DNA of 64,000 bases, from positions 8,928,001 through 8,992,000 of the forward strand of contig OZ017803.1 of NCBI GenBank assembly GCA_963969395.1, written 5' to 3'. The notes beneath the pieces were generated by a model, which ran no database searches, had not been told where the DNA came from, and saw only the letters and a program-made list of their open reading frames with translations. This DNA comes from Pseudoscleropodium purum (taxonomy: Eukaryota > Streptophyta > Bryopsida > Hypnales > Brachytheciaceae). Every line of letters starts with the position of its first letter. Position 1 is the stretch's first letter. Positions 47,334-58,753 of the stretch are shown here, piece by piece. The position numbers were made by a program, and so were the translations under genes.

Positions 47334-48407
47334 TCATTGGGCAGAACCTGCTAGTGGATCCTCGGTGGGCAGGGCATCACTTCCAAGCGCCACCTCGGAA
47401 GTATCCATGGGCAGGTTCTGCGCAAGGCCTATCAATGACGTCTCCCCATGCGCTTCTGCTCTGGATTCGAGGTGCTTCTCCTCTGTTCCGACTGCCTCAG
47501 GATTCGTTGAAGAAGACGGGTAGGCTACATCACCCTCGCATGGGGGAGGGGGTGTCGGCGTGGGCGCTTCCGCAAGAAGAGGCGCAGCATCCTTGAGTGG
47601 ATTGGAAGGACTGGAGGCATTGCTGATATTGGAACCAGATGGCTGTCCTTGCAACTGCAAAATTGGCTCTCCAAAGGCAGGCGGCAATGTTGCAACGGGC
47701 TCGATACCGATCTTCTTGATCAGTATTTGGAGCATGTCCCTGTTCTGTTGGGAGAGCTCCATGTTTGCCTTCGACTCCTCTCGCATCCATGCCTGAGTAC
47801 TCTTGTGGATTTCTATGTTCGCCAGCCTTTCCTTTGCATTGTCCGCCCTCATCTGCGCCAGAGCCAGCTCAGTCTGTTGCTGCACTAACTCGGTCTGTCT
47901 CTGCATGTTGGCTAGGGAGATGGCATTCTGCTGCTGGATCTCCACCAGTTGCTTAGCAATACTGGTGATCGTATCCCGCTTCCTCTTCTTGTCCGGCCGT
48001 CCCGATGCAATTTGAGTCCGCGGCGTTTGAGAGAGAGGAGGCAACACAGAGCTTGTAGACGATCCCGGAATATCTGTGGACGGACGACTGGTTGGTGTAG
48101 TCATCTCATCCAGTCCCTCAATCAAGTCCTCTTCAAGCTCTTCTTCTTCTTCTTCTTCCTCCTCCTCCTCGGAATCATACAGGACTTCATCAGAGACATG
48201 AGTCTGCCTATTCCTTTGCTGATTCAATGGAGAATTCTGAGCGGACCTCAGTTTCCTCCTAGAGGAGGAAGGGACTTCGGTAGAGTGGGTGGAGTAGCTG
48301 CTGTCCAAGAAGTCCGCAATGTCCAACGTCATTGCCTTGGTACAGATATCCTCCCACCACTGCGACAACTCCGATGTACCCATTACATAGACGTCCACCC
48401 CACTCAT
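47334..48407 (-). CDS. Exon C: acidic and coiled-coil segment
   Basis: It opens exactly after a TTTGACAG acceptor with ATGAGTGGG and stays open about 357 codons to TGA at 47334. It encodes VMGTSELSQWWEDICTKA, a run of about a dozen glutamates, a KKRKRD basic patch (possible nuclear signal), a Gln/Met-rich coiled coil, and a Pro/Ser-rich tail. The true 3' border is unclear. A weak donor may precede the TGA. It is probably part of a multi-exon nuclear protein. Confidence 0.45.
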   Translation of the reverse strand: MSGVDVYVMGTSELSQWWEDICTKAMTLDIADFLDSSYSTHSTEVPSSSRRKLRSAQNSPLNQQRNRQTHVSDEVLYDSEEEEEEEEEEELEEDLIEGLDEMTTPTSRPSTDIPGSSTSSVLPPLSQTPRTQIASGRPDKKRKRDTITSIAKQLVEIQQQNAISLANMQRQTELVQQQTELALAQMRADNAKERLANIEIHKSTQAWMREESKANMELSQQNRDMLQILIKKIGIEPVATLPPAFGEPILQLQGQPSGSNISNASSPSNPLKDAAPLLAEAPTPTPPPPCEGDVAYPSSSTNPEAVGTEEKHLESRAEAHGETSLIGLAQNLPMDTSEVALGSDALPTEDPLAGSAQ

Positions 48408-48408
48408 C

Positions 48409-48587
48409 TGTCAAAGACAAACAAAGGAGTTATGATCGTCATATCTTGCAACATGCATTTCAGCACGACCCGCGCTGAACTGACATAGCACATACACACA
48501 GCAAATAAAGATACATATCACAGAATAAATGAAATCAGGAACTGCTATTCAAAGCGACTCGCGCTAAACTGAGGCCGCAGTGCTCAC
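48409..48587. repeat. Intron B-C with two palindromes
   Basis: A 180-bp intron, donor GTGAGC and acceptor TTTGACAG. Palindromes lie at about 48454-48485 (CAGCACGACCCGCGCTG) and 48548-48572 (AAGCGACTCGCGCT), about 94 bp apart. Confidence 0.6.
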
Positions 48588-49838
48588 CACCGAAGCGCAA
48601 GTCAACTTCCTCCCTATGAAGGCAGAGAAGACTACCGTGCCCGCCTTTGCGAATGCCTTCACCAGCCAGAGATAGAATTCCATACGCAGTTCCGTGTTAT
48701 AAATTCTATACTCTAGCTCACTATAAGCACGGGCCTTCATATAGCGAGCTGTTTCGGGACAGTTGAACTCTGATGGAATGGTGACTTGATTGGTGTTCTC
48801 AAGGTGCTGCAAGAATATAAGGAACACCTTCTTTGGTGTCTTCGTGGCCGCAAGATCACCAAGCCTATCATTTTTTCCTACGGAGTACAAGGAATAGCTA
48901 ACCAAGTATTTGTTCAAATCCTTGTTAGACTCCACGAAAATCGTTACTTGGGCCTCTTCTTTCTCGTCCCCACATATGAAGAGCCACGACTTGACTTCTT
49001 CGAGTGTTGGCTTCTTGCTCTTTTGAAGTAAAGACAGAACCTCAAAGAAAAAAGGATTCTCCATCGTAGAGCTCTCCTTCTTCTCCACCCCTGGCACCGA
49101 CCAGAAGTCTATAACCCCGAGAGATGGCCTTTCGAATTTGGCTTTGTGGTCAAGAAATGATTTAAAAAAATCGTATGCGTCTTGGGACAACTCAGTGCAC
49201 GTCTTATGCTTCGCGTGCGTGCTCTTCGCTTTGCCAAAGTAGGCTTCACCAGGTCTCTCAAGGAGGATGTCCATTGTTGCGCTAGAGAAGAGGCGCTCCT
49301 TCTTAAACGCCTTCCAATTCTCGTTGATCACCTCGTTCCCTAAGTTGAGAAAGCCAAAGCTGGGATCAATCATGTGAAGCTCCTTGATGACGAGATTCTT
49401 CCGCTTACGGCGCTCTACCCACTCCTTGGTGCTGTAACAATCATCTTGCACTATAGAGATTGCCTTTACTATCACCTTAGGATATGAATGCCTACGCTTT
49501 CCACCCGTTTGATTCAGAAGGTGTTTCGCAAGCTTGGATAGTTCCTCATAGCTGAGATTGCCCAAGTGCTTGAAGAACTCTCGATTGAGCAGACAATTCT
49601 CGGGGCTCCAACCCGCCTGTGCGTTAAACATCTTGTCGGTGTCGGGGTTAATCAGTTCCCCATGCGCGGCTGTAGAGATTACTTCACTCCATAGTTTATA
49701 GACGTCATCAGGTGCAGTAATCAGCCGCAACTCGTTCGTCAACTTCAGCTTCTCCTCCCTCCCCTTAGTCTTGGAAATTTTCAGGCTCTTCACAACCTCA
49801 ATCAGTGAAAATCTTACGTACATGGCCTTCTCAAACGC
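48588..49838 (-). CDS. Exon B: uncharacterised 417-residue segment
   Basis: A clean internal exon between TTATTTTGTAG and a GTGAGC donor, 1251 bp, with no stop. Segments include KLWSEVISTAAHG, GWSPENCLLNREFFKHLGNL, STKEWVERRKRKNLVIKELHM and GVIDFWSVPGVEKKE. The length and lack of any lesion contrast with neighbouring exons. I recognise no family. A nuclear or DNA-associated role would fit its neighbours, but that is a guess. Confidence 0.55.
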
Positions 49839-49929
49839 CTACAAAATAACATGAAAATCAGTTGTATTATGCACTCAATCTACATATTGAGAGATTGCAA
49901 TATACCATAATCAACTCAAGGAGGAACAC

Positions 49930-49950
49930 TTTAGCGCGACTCGCGCTAAA
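49930..49950. repeat. Palindrome at the exon A-B junction
   Basis: TTTAGCGCGACTCGCGCTAAA is a near-perfect palindrome with a single central base. It lies at the end of exon A or in the short intron before exon B. Confidence 0.9.
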
Positions 49951-51402
49951 CTGCATATTTGGAAAATTTCGCGGTTCTTCTTGTTCTCAACTGTCCGCCG
50001 ACTGATGGTAACAGCTCCCACAGATTTTGCTGGAGTGGGATTCTTCGATCTTCCCATTGCCTCCTGTACCGATCGAGCTCCTAAAATATTAGTCGCCCAC
50101 GACGGCTGCACTGCCACAAAGTGTTGGTTCGATTGTAGTAGGCAGAGATACATCTCAACGTCTCCGCATCCTTCGACCAAACAACGAAGCAGTTCCACCT
50201 ACAGAAGTGCTCTCTTTCTTCCTCGTTCACCTTGTTCCGCTTGTCCAGCATAAATTTGCTAGCTGCAACACTGTGCTATCCGTTAATAATATAGAATTTG
50301 CCATTCTCAATATCCTCCCAGTTCTTGGGCATTGTGTCGTGCCCAACAGGCATAACGCAAAGTGTCTGCTTCGTGCTTTTGTCGGGGATATTGAGCAGGT
50401 AATTGACCATATCTTCGACATTGTTGTCCTGCTTGGAGCGTATATTGAAAGTTGCCGGTGGATCTACCAATTGGGAGATGTCAATCACTTTCTTCTCCCC
50501 AACCTTGAAGATGTATGCGTCCTCGCAGGTCGTCCAAAATTTCTTATAGACCTAGCTCACTTGCTCGTAGTTAGGTTTCTTCTCTGTTGCCCGTGAGTGA
50601 GGAATATTGGACATGTCATTCGCATAGCTCCCTTTAGCGACCTCGGACACTTCAGAGTCCCGAGTGACCGGTTTCCGTTCTGATGGAGATGGAGCATTCT
50701 TCTTGCCTTTCTTCTGTGGAGTTTTCTGTACACTTTTCCTCTGCCCCCGGCTGGTACCTGACTGTTGACCCACGTTCAGTTTTGAACCTTGACTTACGCC
50801 TTGGTTCATTATCTCCTTTGACACAGTGCGTGGTTGATTCATTTCATTCTACTTTTCCATCTTCCCCTTCAGCATGTAGAAGTCGTTGAATAGGAGCCGA
50901 ACTTTGCTACACAACTTTTTCCAGGACAACAGTGTTCCGTTCGCGTTCTTCCACTCGTTATTGTCCAATTTCTTCTCTAGCTCTTTCACTTCGTCTCGGT
51001 ATGGAGTTGGCTCGAGGCTGCTCAGGAATGGACTTAAGTTGAAGGGAATTAATACCGAGTCAAGGCAGATAGCAAAGTGGTATTGGTCCCTTCTTGAATC
51101 GCCGGGTACCGTTGTCATGCACTTGATTTTGATCATTGGGTGGGCGTCAGCCTCGATGTCTTTGATCTTCTCGTGGAAAGAGAGTTGTAGGAAGCACTGT
51201 GATTTCTTGAATTTGTAGGAAAAGCAAAACTAGTTGATGAAAGGGATCGTGAATAAACTCCATGCTTCTACTTCTTCTGGATCTTTGAAGACCCAATACT
51301 CCCCTTCAATCAAGTGGTCTTCAGCAGCCTTGTCGTCATCTAAGAACTACACATCGGATCTCTTGAAGTACATCTCGAGCGCCTCCAATTGGTTTTCCAT
51401 TC
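49945..51402 (-). pseudogene. Exon A: long frame interrupted only by TAG codons
   Basis: It opens after a TGTTGCAG acceptor (ATG at 51400) and stays in one frame for about 480 codons, with TAG at 51347, 51230, 50849, 50552, 50276 and about 50090. I found no TGA, TAA or frame change. Protein-like segments include KIKCMTTVPGDSRRDQYHF, LEKKLDNNEWKNANGTLLSW, a basic Gln/Lys-rich linker (SVQKTPQKKGKKN), FWTTCEDAYIFKVGEKKV and HFCRWNCFVVWSKD. No family is recognised. The 3' border near the palindrome is uncertain. Confidence 0.45.
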
Positions 51403-51481
51403 TGCAACATGAAAAAATTCCGGACTTCAGTCAGTCCGGCAAAACACAAACCGAAGTCTCTGCAGTTCTTGAAAATAATGA

Positions 51482-52312
51482 TGCATTTCAGCGCGACTCG
51501 CGTTGAAATGACATTTATAGCGTTCCATTATGGTCTTACTGTTACACACTTTCTGTAAATATTATAGAAATTTTATAGTGGATGAATTTACGTACATATT
51601 TTTGAGTCTCTCATTCAACCACTGTTTTCTGTGGTGGCAACTATCAGATTCATATTTGTTTTTGGTGACATTGAGAGTAATTTCATCCGGTAGAATAACT
51701 TTTCATCATTTCCTCCAATTGCATATTAGCGCGACTCGTGCTGAACTGCTTTATACGTCGTTATCATTGTTTATTATTTGGTTTCTGAAACTTCTTTTGC
51801 TTTGCTTTTAAGATCATAGAATGTTGTTTCAGAGCGGCTCGCTCTGAATTGTATCTAATTTGTATGCGGATGGACTTCTATAGAAATGTATTTCTTGGAA
51901 TCATTTCTGTTCTTTAACCTGAGAAATGAATTGGTAATGTAATGCGTTTAGTGCACAATTAAGAATTCGTCATATTCTATTTCTAGAGAATTTGATCGGA
52001 AATGGAATGAGTTTTATGAATATATTATGTCGAAGGAATGGTGATGATTGACAATTTAGCGCGAGTCGCGCTAAACTGCTTTACTATTTAGTTTTTTACT
52101 ACTGTCTAAATCTCTGTTCTCTGGAATGCCCTGGTATCGATGATTGACAATTTAGCGCAACTCGCGCTGAACTGTCGTGCATCTTATATACAGCATATCA
52201 TATCTGTGCAACCGTTGTTCGTGAGTTCCAGTTAAGTTTATAAACTAACGTCTGTGACATAAGTTAATAGTGGAGCATGTGTCGTTTCAGCACGAGCTGC
52301 GCTGAAATGACA
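51482..52312. repeat. Left palindrome array (six copies)
   Basis: Palindromes begin at about 51482, 51721, 51827, 52054, 52146 and 52280. Each is an 18-33 bp inverted repeat around AGCGCGASTCGCGCT, often extended outward to CATTTC..GAAATG. The spacing is 92-239 bp. The array lies upstream of exon A of the minus-strand gene. Confidence 0.9.
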
Positions 52313-52617
52313 AATGCTAGGATTCAGAATGGATTCAGGTTTGGTAAATTCCTCTTTCATTGCTTTCATTTCAGGGTTTGCCCATATTCATCTGGAGGTT
52401 TAGGGCTAGGGTTACTACTTCTATCAGAATGCTTACTTCTCTATCTAAAAAGTCAACACCAACACTGTAACTACAGAGAAGCATTGCAGATCATACTACA
52501 AAAGGGGAAAAAAAAGGGATGACAGCAAGTACCTGGAATGGAAGTTCGGATGTGCACTGGAGATTTGCTCTACAGAACTGCACAGGTCATACACGAACGA
52601 GCAGTAAGAGCCAGCAA

Positions 52618-52643
52618 CCCTAAACCCTTAAACCCTAAACCCT
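52618..52643. repeat. Telomere-like motif, first block
   Basis: CCCTAAACCC, then TTAAACCCTAAACCCT: three to four units of the plant telomere repeat, one imperfect. Short blocks like this also act as telo-boxes in plant promoters. Confidence 0.85.
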
Positions 52644-52889
52644 GAATTCTGAACTGCTGTTGATCAAGCGCTGCTGACTTGATCAAGAAACTCTGAAAAC
52701 AGAAACAACATACAATAAACAAGATACAATAAACAGCATACAATAAAGTGATTGCTTACGAAGCAAGGACGGAAATGAAAGAAAAAATACGGAGCAAAAC
52801 AAGGTAAAAAAACAGGCATGAGGAGGACCAGCACGACCACAACGAATACTCAAATTCGAAGCAAAACCGAAGTACCTGAGAAAGAAACC

Positions 52890-53250
52890 AGGAGCGTCGA
52901 CGAGGAGCGCAACCAAGAGCAGCGACGAGGACCGCGACGACGAGCGCGACGAGGAGCAGCAACGAAGACCGCAACGAGGAGCGCGACGAGGAGCGCGACG
53001 AGAAGCAGCGATGCGAGGAGCGAGACGAGGAGCAGCGATGCGAGATGAGGAGCGGCGATGCGAGACGAGGAGCGGCGATGCGAGACGAGGAGCGGCGACG
53101 AGGAGCGAGAGGAGGAGCAGCGACGAGGTGCGAGAGGAGGAGCGGCGACGAGGAGCGAGAGGAGGAGTGGCGACGAGGTGCGAGAGGAGGAGTGGCGACG
53201 AGGTGCGAGAGGAGGAGTGGCGACGAGGAGCGAGAGGAGGAGCGAGAAAA
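52890..53250. repeat. GC-rich GAGGAGCGRCGA minisatellite
   Basis: Tandem units of about 20 bp (GAGGAGCGGCGATGCGAGAC and variants) run for about 360 bp. They give long low-complexity open frames on both strands (Arg/Glu-rich on plus, Ser/Leu/Arg-rich on minus), which I do not call as genes. Confidence 0.9.
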
Positions 53251-53264
53251 AACAATAATGCAAA

Positions 53265-53282
53265 CCCTAAACCCTAAACCCG
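53265..53282. repeat. Telomere-like motif, second block
   Basis: CCCTAAACCCTAAACCC, two and a half exact plant telomere units, placed between the two GC-rich minisatellites. Confidence 0.9.
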
Positions 53283-53377
53283 CCTTCCCGACTCGCCTTC
53301 CCTCACGTACCCGCCTTCCCAGACCCTCCCATACCCACCTTCCCATACCCGCCTTCCCATACCCGCCTTCCCATAAC
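53278..53377. repeat. 14-bp CCCGCCTTCCCATA minisatellite
   Basis: About six imperfect copies of CCCGCCTTCCCATA follow directly after the telomere-like block. Confidence 0.85.
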
Positions 53378-55861
53378 ATTGAATAATAATTATTCTTACT
53401 ACAAAGATATTAATAACTATGCCATAACAATTTTTAGTTATTGTTTTCACCCAAAAATACTTCAAATCTTTGGATTCATATTATAACCACTTATTGTAGT
53501 TTAGGATCTCATATTAATAGTAATTCTACCATTTAGGTTTCATAAATAACTTCTTAATAGATTTTGTTATGTATCCTTAATAACATTTTGAGGTTCACAC
53601 AACTCTTTCAAGTGCGTATCCTTATTATTCTTCATACACAAATTGTAGTATAATGTTTACACCGAATATAGAGAACTTTGTTGGCCCACATTTTTAATTT
53701 TGTCGATGTTTGACACTAAATTAGTGCTTTAGGTTACAATATGGAGGAATTTGTTCAATTTTTTAATTGTTCTAGCCACAATTTTTTGCTTTCAAAATTA
53801 GAAAGTATATTTATGTGTTAGGGATATACAATCAATATTAGTATTCTTTTAATATAAAATTCATAGTCCACAAATAACAATTGCATTTGGTTGAATTTCA
53901 TTTTGTGCAATTGTTTAGAAAGAACTTAACTACTTTCTGAATGGAATGCATGCTTGAAAGTAATACAATAGATTGAAGAATTTATTAATTTAATCACAAG
54001 TCATTTTAAGAATTATTTTTTATGAACTTGGAGTGTTCTTATCCTTTGCAAACACTATCCCATTGAAAAAAGAACTTTTTAATTAAATTATTTTCATAGA
54101 AAAGATTGACTTACTTTAATTATTTTTGTAAAAAGTATCAACATTTAAATAAGTAGGCACCATTAAATGCAGCAATCATTCAATTGTTACTTCAATATTC
54201 ATTCAATTGATTTAAATACTTGTGTAAATCAATTCAATGACAAATTTCAATTTTTAAAATTGTTTTTAATCTAAACTCTTTGCTATTTCATACAACTTCA
54301 TTGGGGGGTTTTCCATCTATTTTGCATGGCATTGTTTGATAATTTTATTCATTTCATTCTTTTAAATTCCTAAGATCTTTTTTAATTTGAATCTCAAATA
54401 ACAAGTTTAGAGTGAAAAACGATATGAATACAGTTTCCATAAATTGTAACAATTCTAATTATTTAGAATCCATTTGGTTATAAATTCTATGTTCATTGTG
54501 GTTTTAGAGTGAATAATTACAACCAAATCAAAGTGAATATTTCAATGTGGATAAAAGAATAAAATTTATTCATTATTTTGTAGGATGCCAATTCCTAAAA
54601 ATATCACAACTTTTTTGCAGGGTTTTTTTTGCATCTTCCATAGCATTGTAGGACAATACAAAATCAAGTTTAAGAAAAAAATATTTTGATTATGAATCAT
54701 TTGACTTCATTATCTAATTACAAGTGAATGAAAGAAATATGAATGAAGTTGCTATAAAATCATTCAATTTTGAGTAATTATTTCAAAGGTGTATGGTTAG
54801 TTTTTAAATGGCTTTACATTGAATTTCTAAAACATTGTGGTTTAATAAAAAAAAGTACAACAAAGTGAAAAAACAAGAATTCCATGTATGTAAAATTTAA
54901 GAAGACATAGTTTTATTTTGTTTCTTTCCTGCATGCCAACTCCCTAAATATTTAAATATTTTCAATTATAATTATAAGGCCTTTTACATACAAATTCTAT
55001 AACATTGTAGGTCACTTAGAATAATAAACTAAAGTACAATAAAATTTGAAGGCTTCACTTTGTAGAAACTAGAAAGTAGTCATGACTCCACACCATGACA
55101 TCTATAAAGTACTAATAATGATTCTATTTCATGAAATTCATTAAATAATAGGTATAGTCATTCTATTCATACAACCTTCATGATTTTTTTTAATTACATC
55201 CACTCCTTAGTGGTCATTGCAGAAATGAAATGAATGCTAAAATATTATTTCGAACTTGCATGTCTCCTTTTCATCATCAATAAAAATCTAGAAGGTGTTC
55301 ATTACATGTCATGACAATCATAAACTAAGTTTAGTCTCTAATTTCATAATTTTGAATATGATGAGTTCTTTAAACATCATGAACTTCCAAGTTTAGAATC
55401 CATAAAACAATTCTACGTGAAATTTTTTTTTTAACTTCCTTATCCACCATTTTAGACCAAAAATATAATAAAAATGCTCATTTCAATCATAACAACAATT
55501 CATTTATTATATGCTTGATGTTGTCAAGAATTCCAAAATATCAAGCATGGTTGTTTTTTAAATTAAAAACTCAGAGTGCCCAAAAATTATTTTGAAAAGC
55601 CATGTCTACTATTTCTGATTATTAATATTCCGCATGATTAATTTTCCAAATTCACTATACTTTACAAGACAAAACGCACCAAAGTCATGCAATTTCAACT
55701 CAAACATGTCCCGATTAATCATTGAAAAGTTCTAAAAAATCTTTTTTATCTACAATAAATTCTACATAGGCCCCATAAAAATACTTGCATGTTCTAGGGT
55801 GTGTCACAACAACAGTCTAAATTATCAAAAACAAGAAAGCTCTACAAAGTTGATGGTACTT

Positions 55862-56270
55862 ATATGCTTCTTCATGCATAGAAAAAGGTCTACAACTAGC
55901 AAAAATTTAGTTTTGTGATGAATTTCCAAGGTTTACCTCATTTGCAACTTCTACATATATTTTTTCTAGTTATTTATTTAATCATATGAAGTGTTTTTGG
56001 CTTTCCCATTTTTAAACTTCAGTACATGGATTATTGAAATACAAGTTTTCTTGCGTAGGAAAAGGCCTACAACTAGCAAAAATTTAGTTTTGTCATGAAT
56101 TCCCAAGGTTTAATTTATTTGCTAAGTCTTCTTTATTTTTTTTTCCCTCTTTTTTTTAGTTTTTGTCATGTCTTTTGGGCTTTCACCTTTATAAATTACA
56201 GCATATGGGTTGTTGAAATAAAAGTTGTCTTGATTAAACAAAAAACTGTCTACACCTATACCTACAATCC
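55862..56270. repeat. Tandem repeat, period about 178-183 bp (array 1)
   Basis: The landmark CTACAACTAGC recurs at 55890 and 56067 with about 65 bp of strongly similar downstream sequence (CAAAAATTTAGTTTTGT). A third, weaker copy starts near 56250. Two full and one partial unit of nucleosome-like length are visible. Confidence 0.7.
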
Positions 56271-56859
56271 ATCTTGCATAGCACTATAGGATTATGATTA
56301 ATTTCATTTCTTTAAATTACTACATCATTTTACTAATTTGAATCTCAAATATCAAGTAAAGGTTCAAAACGGTAACAATCTTATACAATGAAAGTACTTC
56401 ACGGAAAAGTTGGATCTTAGTTGACTTCATATCAAGGTAAATACATTCATATACTGAATGCTTAAAACATTGGATTATTCTATTGGCAGATATGGAGAGA
56501 AGCCACTTGACATGTCTTCTTAATTGGTTTTCTTTAATTGCTTTCAAGTGCAATGTCTATGTATATTGCAATTGCAAATGTAATATATGAGGATGTCAAT
56601 ATTTTCATATAAGAATTAGACATACATTTTTCATCTACATTCCGTTACATGCAAAATTGATGAAAGTAATGTACATATTGTGTAGCAAACCTAGCGCCAA
56701 CTACATTTGAGAAAATAAGAATGTGAAAATATAAAATTTCATGAATAAAACTAACCTAATAAACAGGGAAGGTAAATCATACAAATTTTTCATGTCTTCA
56801 ATTTCAATTTCATTTACATCATCCTAAACAGAAAATTGTACGGATCAACAGTATGTACA

Positions 56860-57320
56860 AATTTCCTCTTTTCCTGCATGTGGTAGTGCATTCCAATATT
56901 CTGAAACAAATGAACGTCTAAAGTAGAACAAACAAGAACTCTCCAATTTTTTTGGCACCCATATAATGTTGACCTTTTGAAAGATTGAAATGAAAATCTC
57001 ATAGATTGCAACAGAAAATGAATGTAGAACTTGATGAAAGAATTGTCTCTTGCATGTGGTAGTGAATTTTATTTTGTGGGGGCACGCAAACATCTAAAGT
57101 GCAACGAATCAGTGTTCTCCTATTCTATTACACCAATTCATTTTCAACCTTCCACAAAAATAGAATGAGGAATTCAAGAATTGTACTCACTTAATACAGA
57201 AATGTAGAACTTAATGCAATGTGGTGGTGCATGCAGTATCTTTTTTTTTGATATGTGAACATTTCAAGTATATGAAACAATTACTCCCTATTTTTTGGTA
57301 CCATTTGAAATTGACCTCAT
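56860..57320. repeat. Tandem repeat, period about 170-180 bp (array 2)
   Basis: The landmark GCATGTGGTAGTG recurs near 56876, 57054 and (degenerate) 57222, each followed by a diverged ACATCTAAAGT-type block. Three degenerate units are visible. Confidence 0.6.
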
Positions 57321-58753
57321 TCAACATTGTTATAGATATTATTACTAAGATCTATGAAACCCTAAATTGTAATGCACAATATGATCTTCAAGAAAACATA
57401 ACCTTAAAATCGATCTATTTTGAAAAAAATTCGAAGTCATATTCCTTACCGCAGAGTACTAATTTACTATAGGCTGAATGGGCACGGTTCTTTTTTCTGG
57501 CAATTTGGAGCAAAATTGCACCAAAATTATTTTCTCTACACCAAGCCTATCAAAAACAATTAGTAAAATTTTGGATGAAATCGTCAGAAAATTTCGAATT
57601 TAAAAGCTCCAGTACTACAAACTAATATCGCAACTTCTGCATTTCAGGAGAAATGAAACCAGAAGACTTGGAGAAGGGATCTCCGCAGTTGTACTCAATA
57701 TAAGAAAAAAACAGTAATTCCGACTTCGAAAAGAACTCCAAAATCTTTGCAACAAAGTTCCATTCCTCTATAAATAATGAAAAGTTTTTAGTATGTGTTT
57801 TTTAAGTAGTCCATGTAAGACAAAATACGGTAAGGGCATCGTACTTGGAGAATCAAATTGACAGTTATCTTGCTAATAACACCCTTTAGTCATTTTAGTT
57901 AGAGTGCTAAAAATCGAAAATAAAAAAACGCACTGTATGCATTGCAATTGCGCCTTCCGTTGTGGACAATGTCCCAATGACAAAAAGACACATCACTTGC
58001 TGGAAGTCAACGACCATTAATAATCAGAATCTTGGAAAGGCAGCTCACCCACTACCAATTGTGGGGACTGTGGTTTAATCTAGAATTAGAAGACGCTTTA
58101 CAATGTACAGTTGTCATAGGCATGAGGAATCTCGGGACATTTGAATTTAGAAGGAATGTGTTCAAAATCTTGGATACGGTTGGCGCCCTTTCGTTCCCGC
58201 CAGGATGTACAATGTGCGTCGCTAACCCAGCTGCAGACATCTCCTTCTACCTTTTCCCTCCACTGACAGGACTTCAGTGAGCGTTGCATAGTTCGTGTGC
58301 GTCTTTCCCTTGCGTTGTTTGGTTTAGTGGAGAAGTTTAGAAGTTCGGAATTGTCTCTATATTACTATTACGTTGTTCTCGTCGGCCGCCTTCAACGAGG
58401 AAGCACTGCATCGCACACCTTCGCCTGTAATGCACTCCACCTTCTTCGTCAGTATAGAAGTTTTCGTAACTTATTTAGCATAGACGAGGTTTATGTCATC
58501 TGTCACTCCTCTCCCTACAATTACAGTGCGCATGTCTTCACTTGTCATATACGCTTTCCATGTTCTGTCAATTGCATTGCAAAGAATTTTCAATTTCGAA
58601 GCTTGATCTGAGATTGCAAATGGTCAGAGAATGTTATTGTCCGATGGGAATTTTCCTTAAATTTCGGAATTACTAAAAATAGAAGGTTTACACGTTTGAA
58701 ATTTACGATGTCAAAGTGCCAAATTGGAAGTGATATATGAGTAATTCTCTTAC

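Larger units (their letters stand above)
53390..58750. other. AT-rich DNA between the two palindrome arrays
   Basis: No gene is supported. It holds two short tandem arrays of about 178-bp units (separate entries). From about 57.9 kb composition becomes richer in GC, and the DNA up to the right palindrome array may be 5' flanking DNA of the plus-strand gene. Confidence 0.5.

Noticed and set aside
47949..48488. 179-codon plus-strand frame
   Set aside because: It is antisense to exon C, whose splice-compatible start and acidic/coiled-coil pattern are more protein-like.
52683..53386. Long Arg/Ser- and Arg/Glu-rich open frames on both strands
   Set aside because: They are translations of the GAGGAGCGGCGA minisatellite and have no domain.
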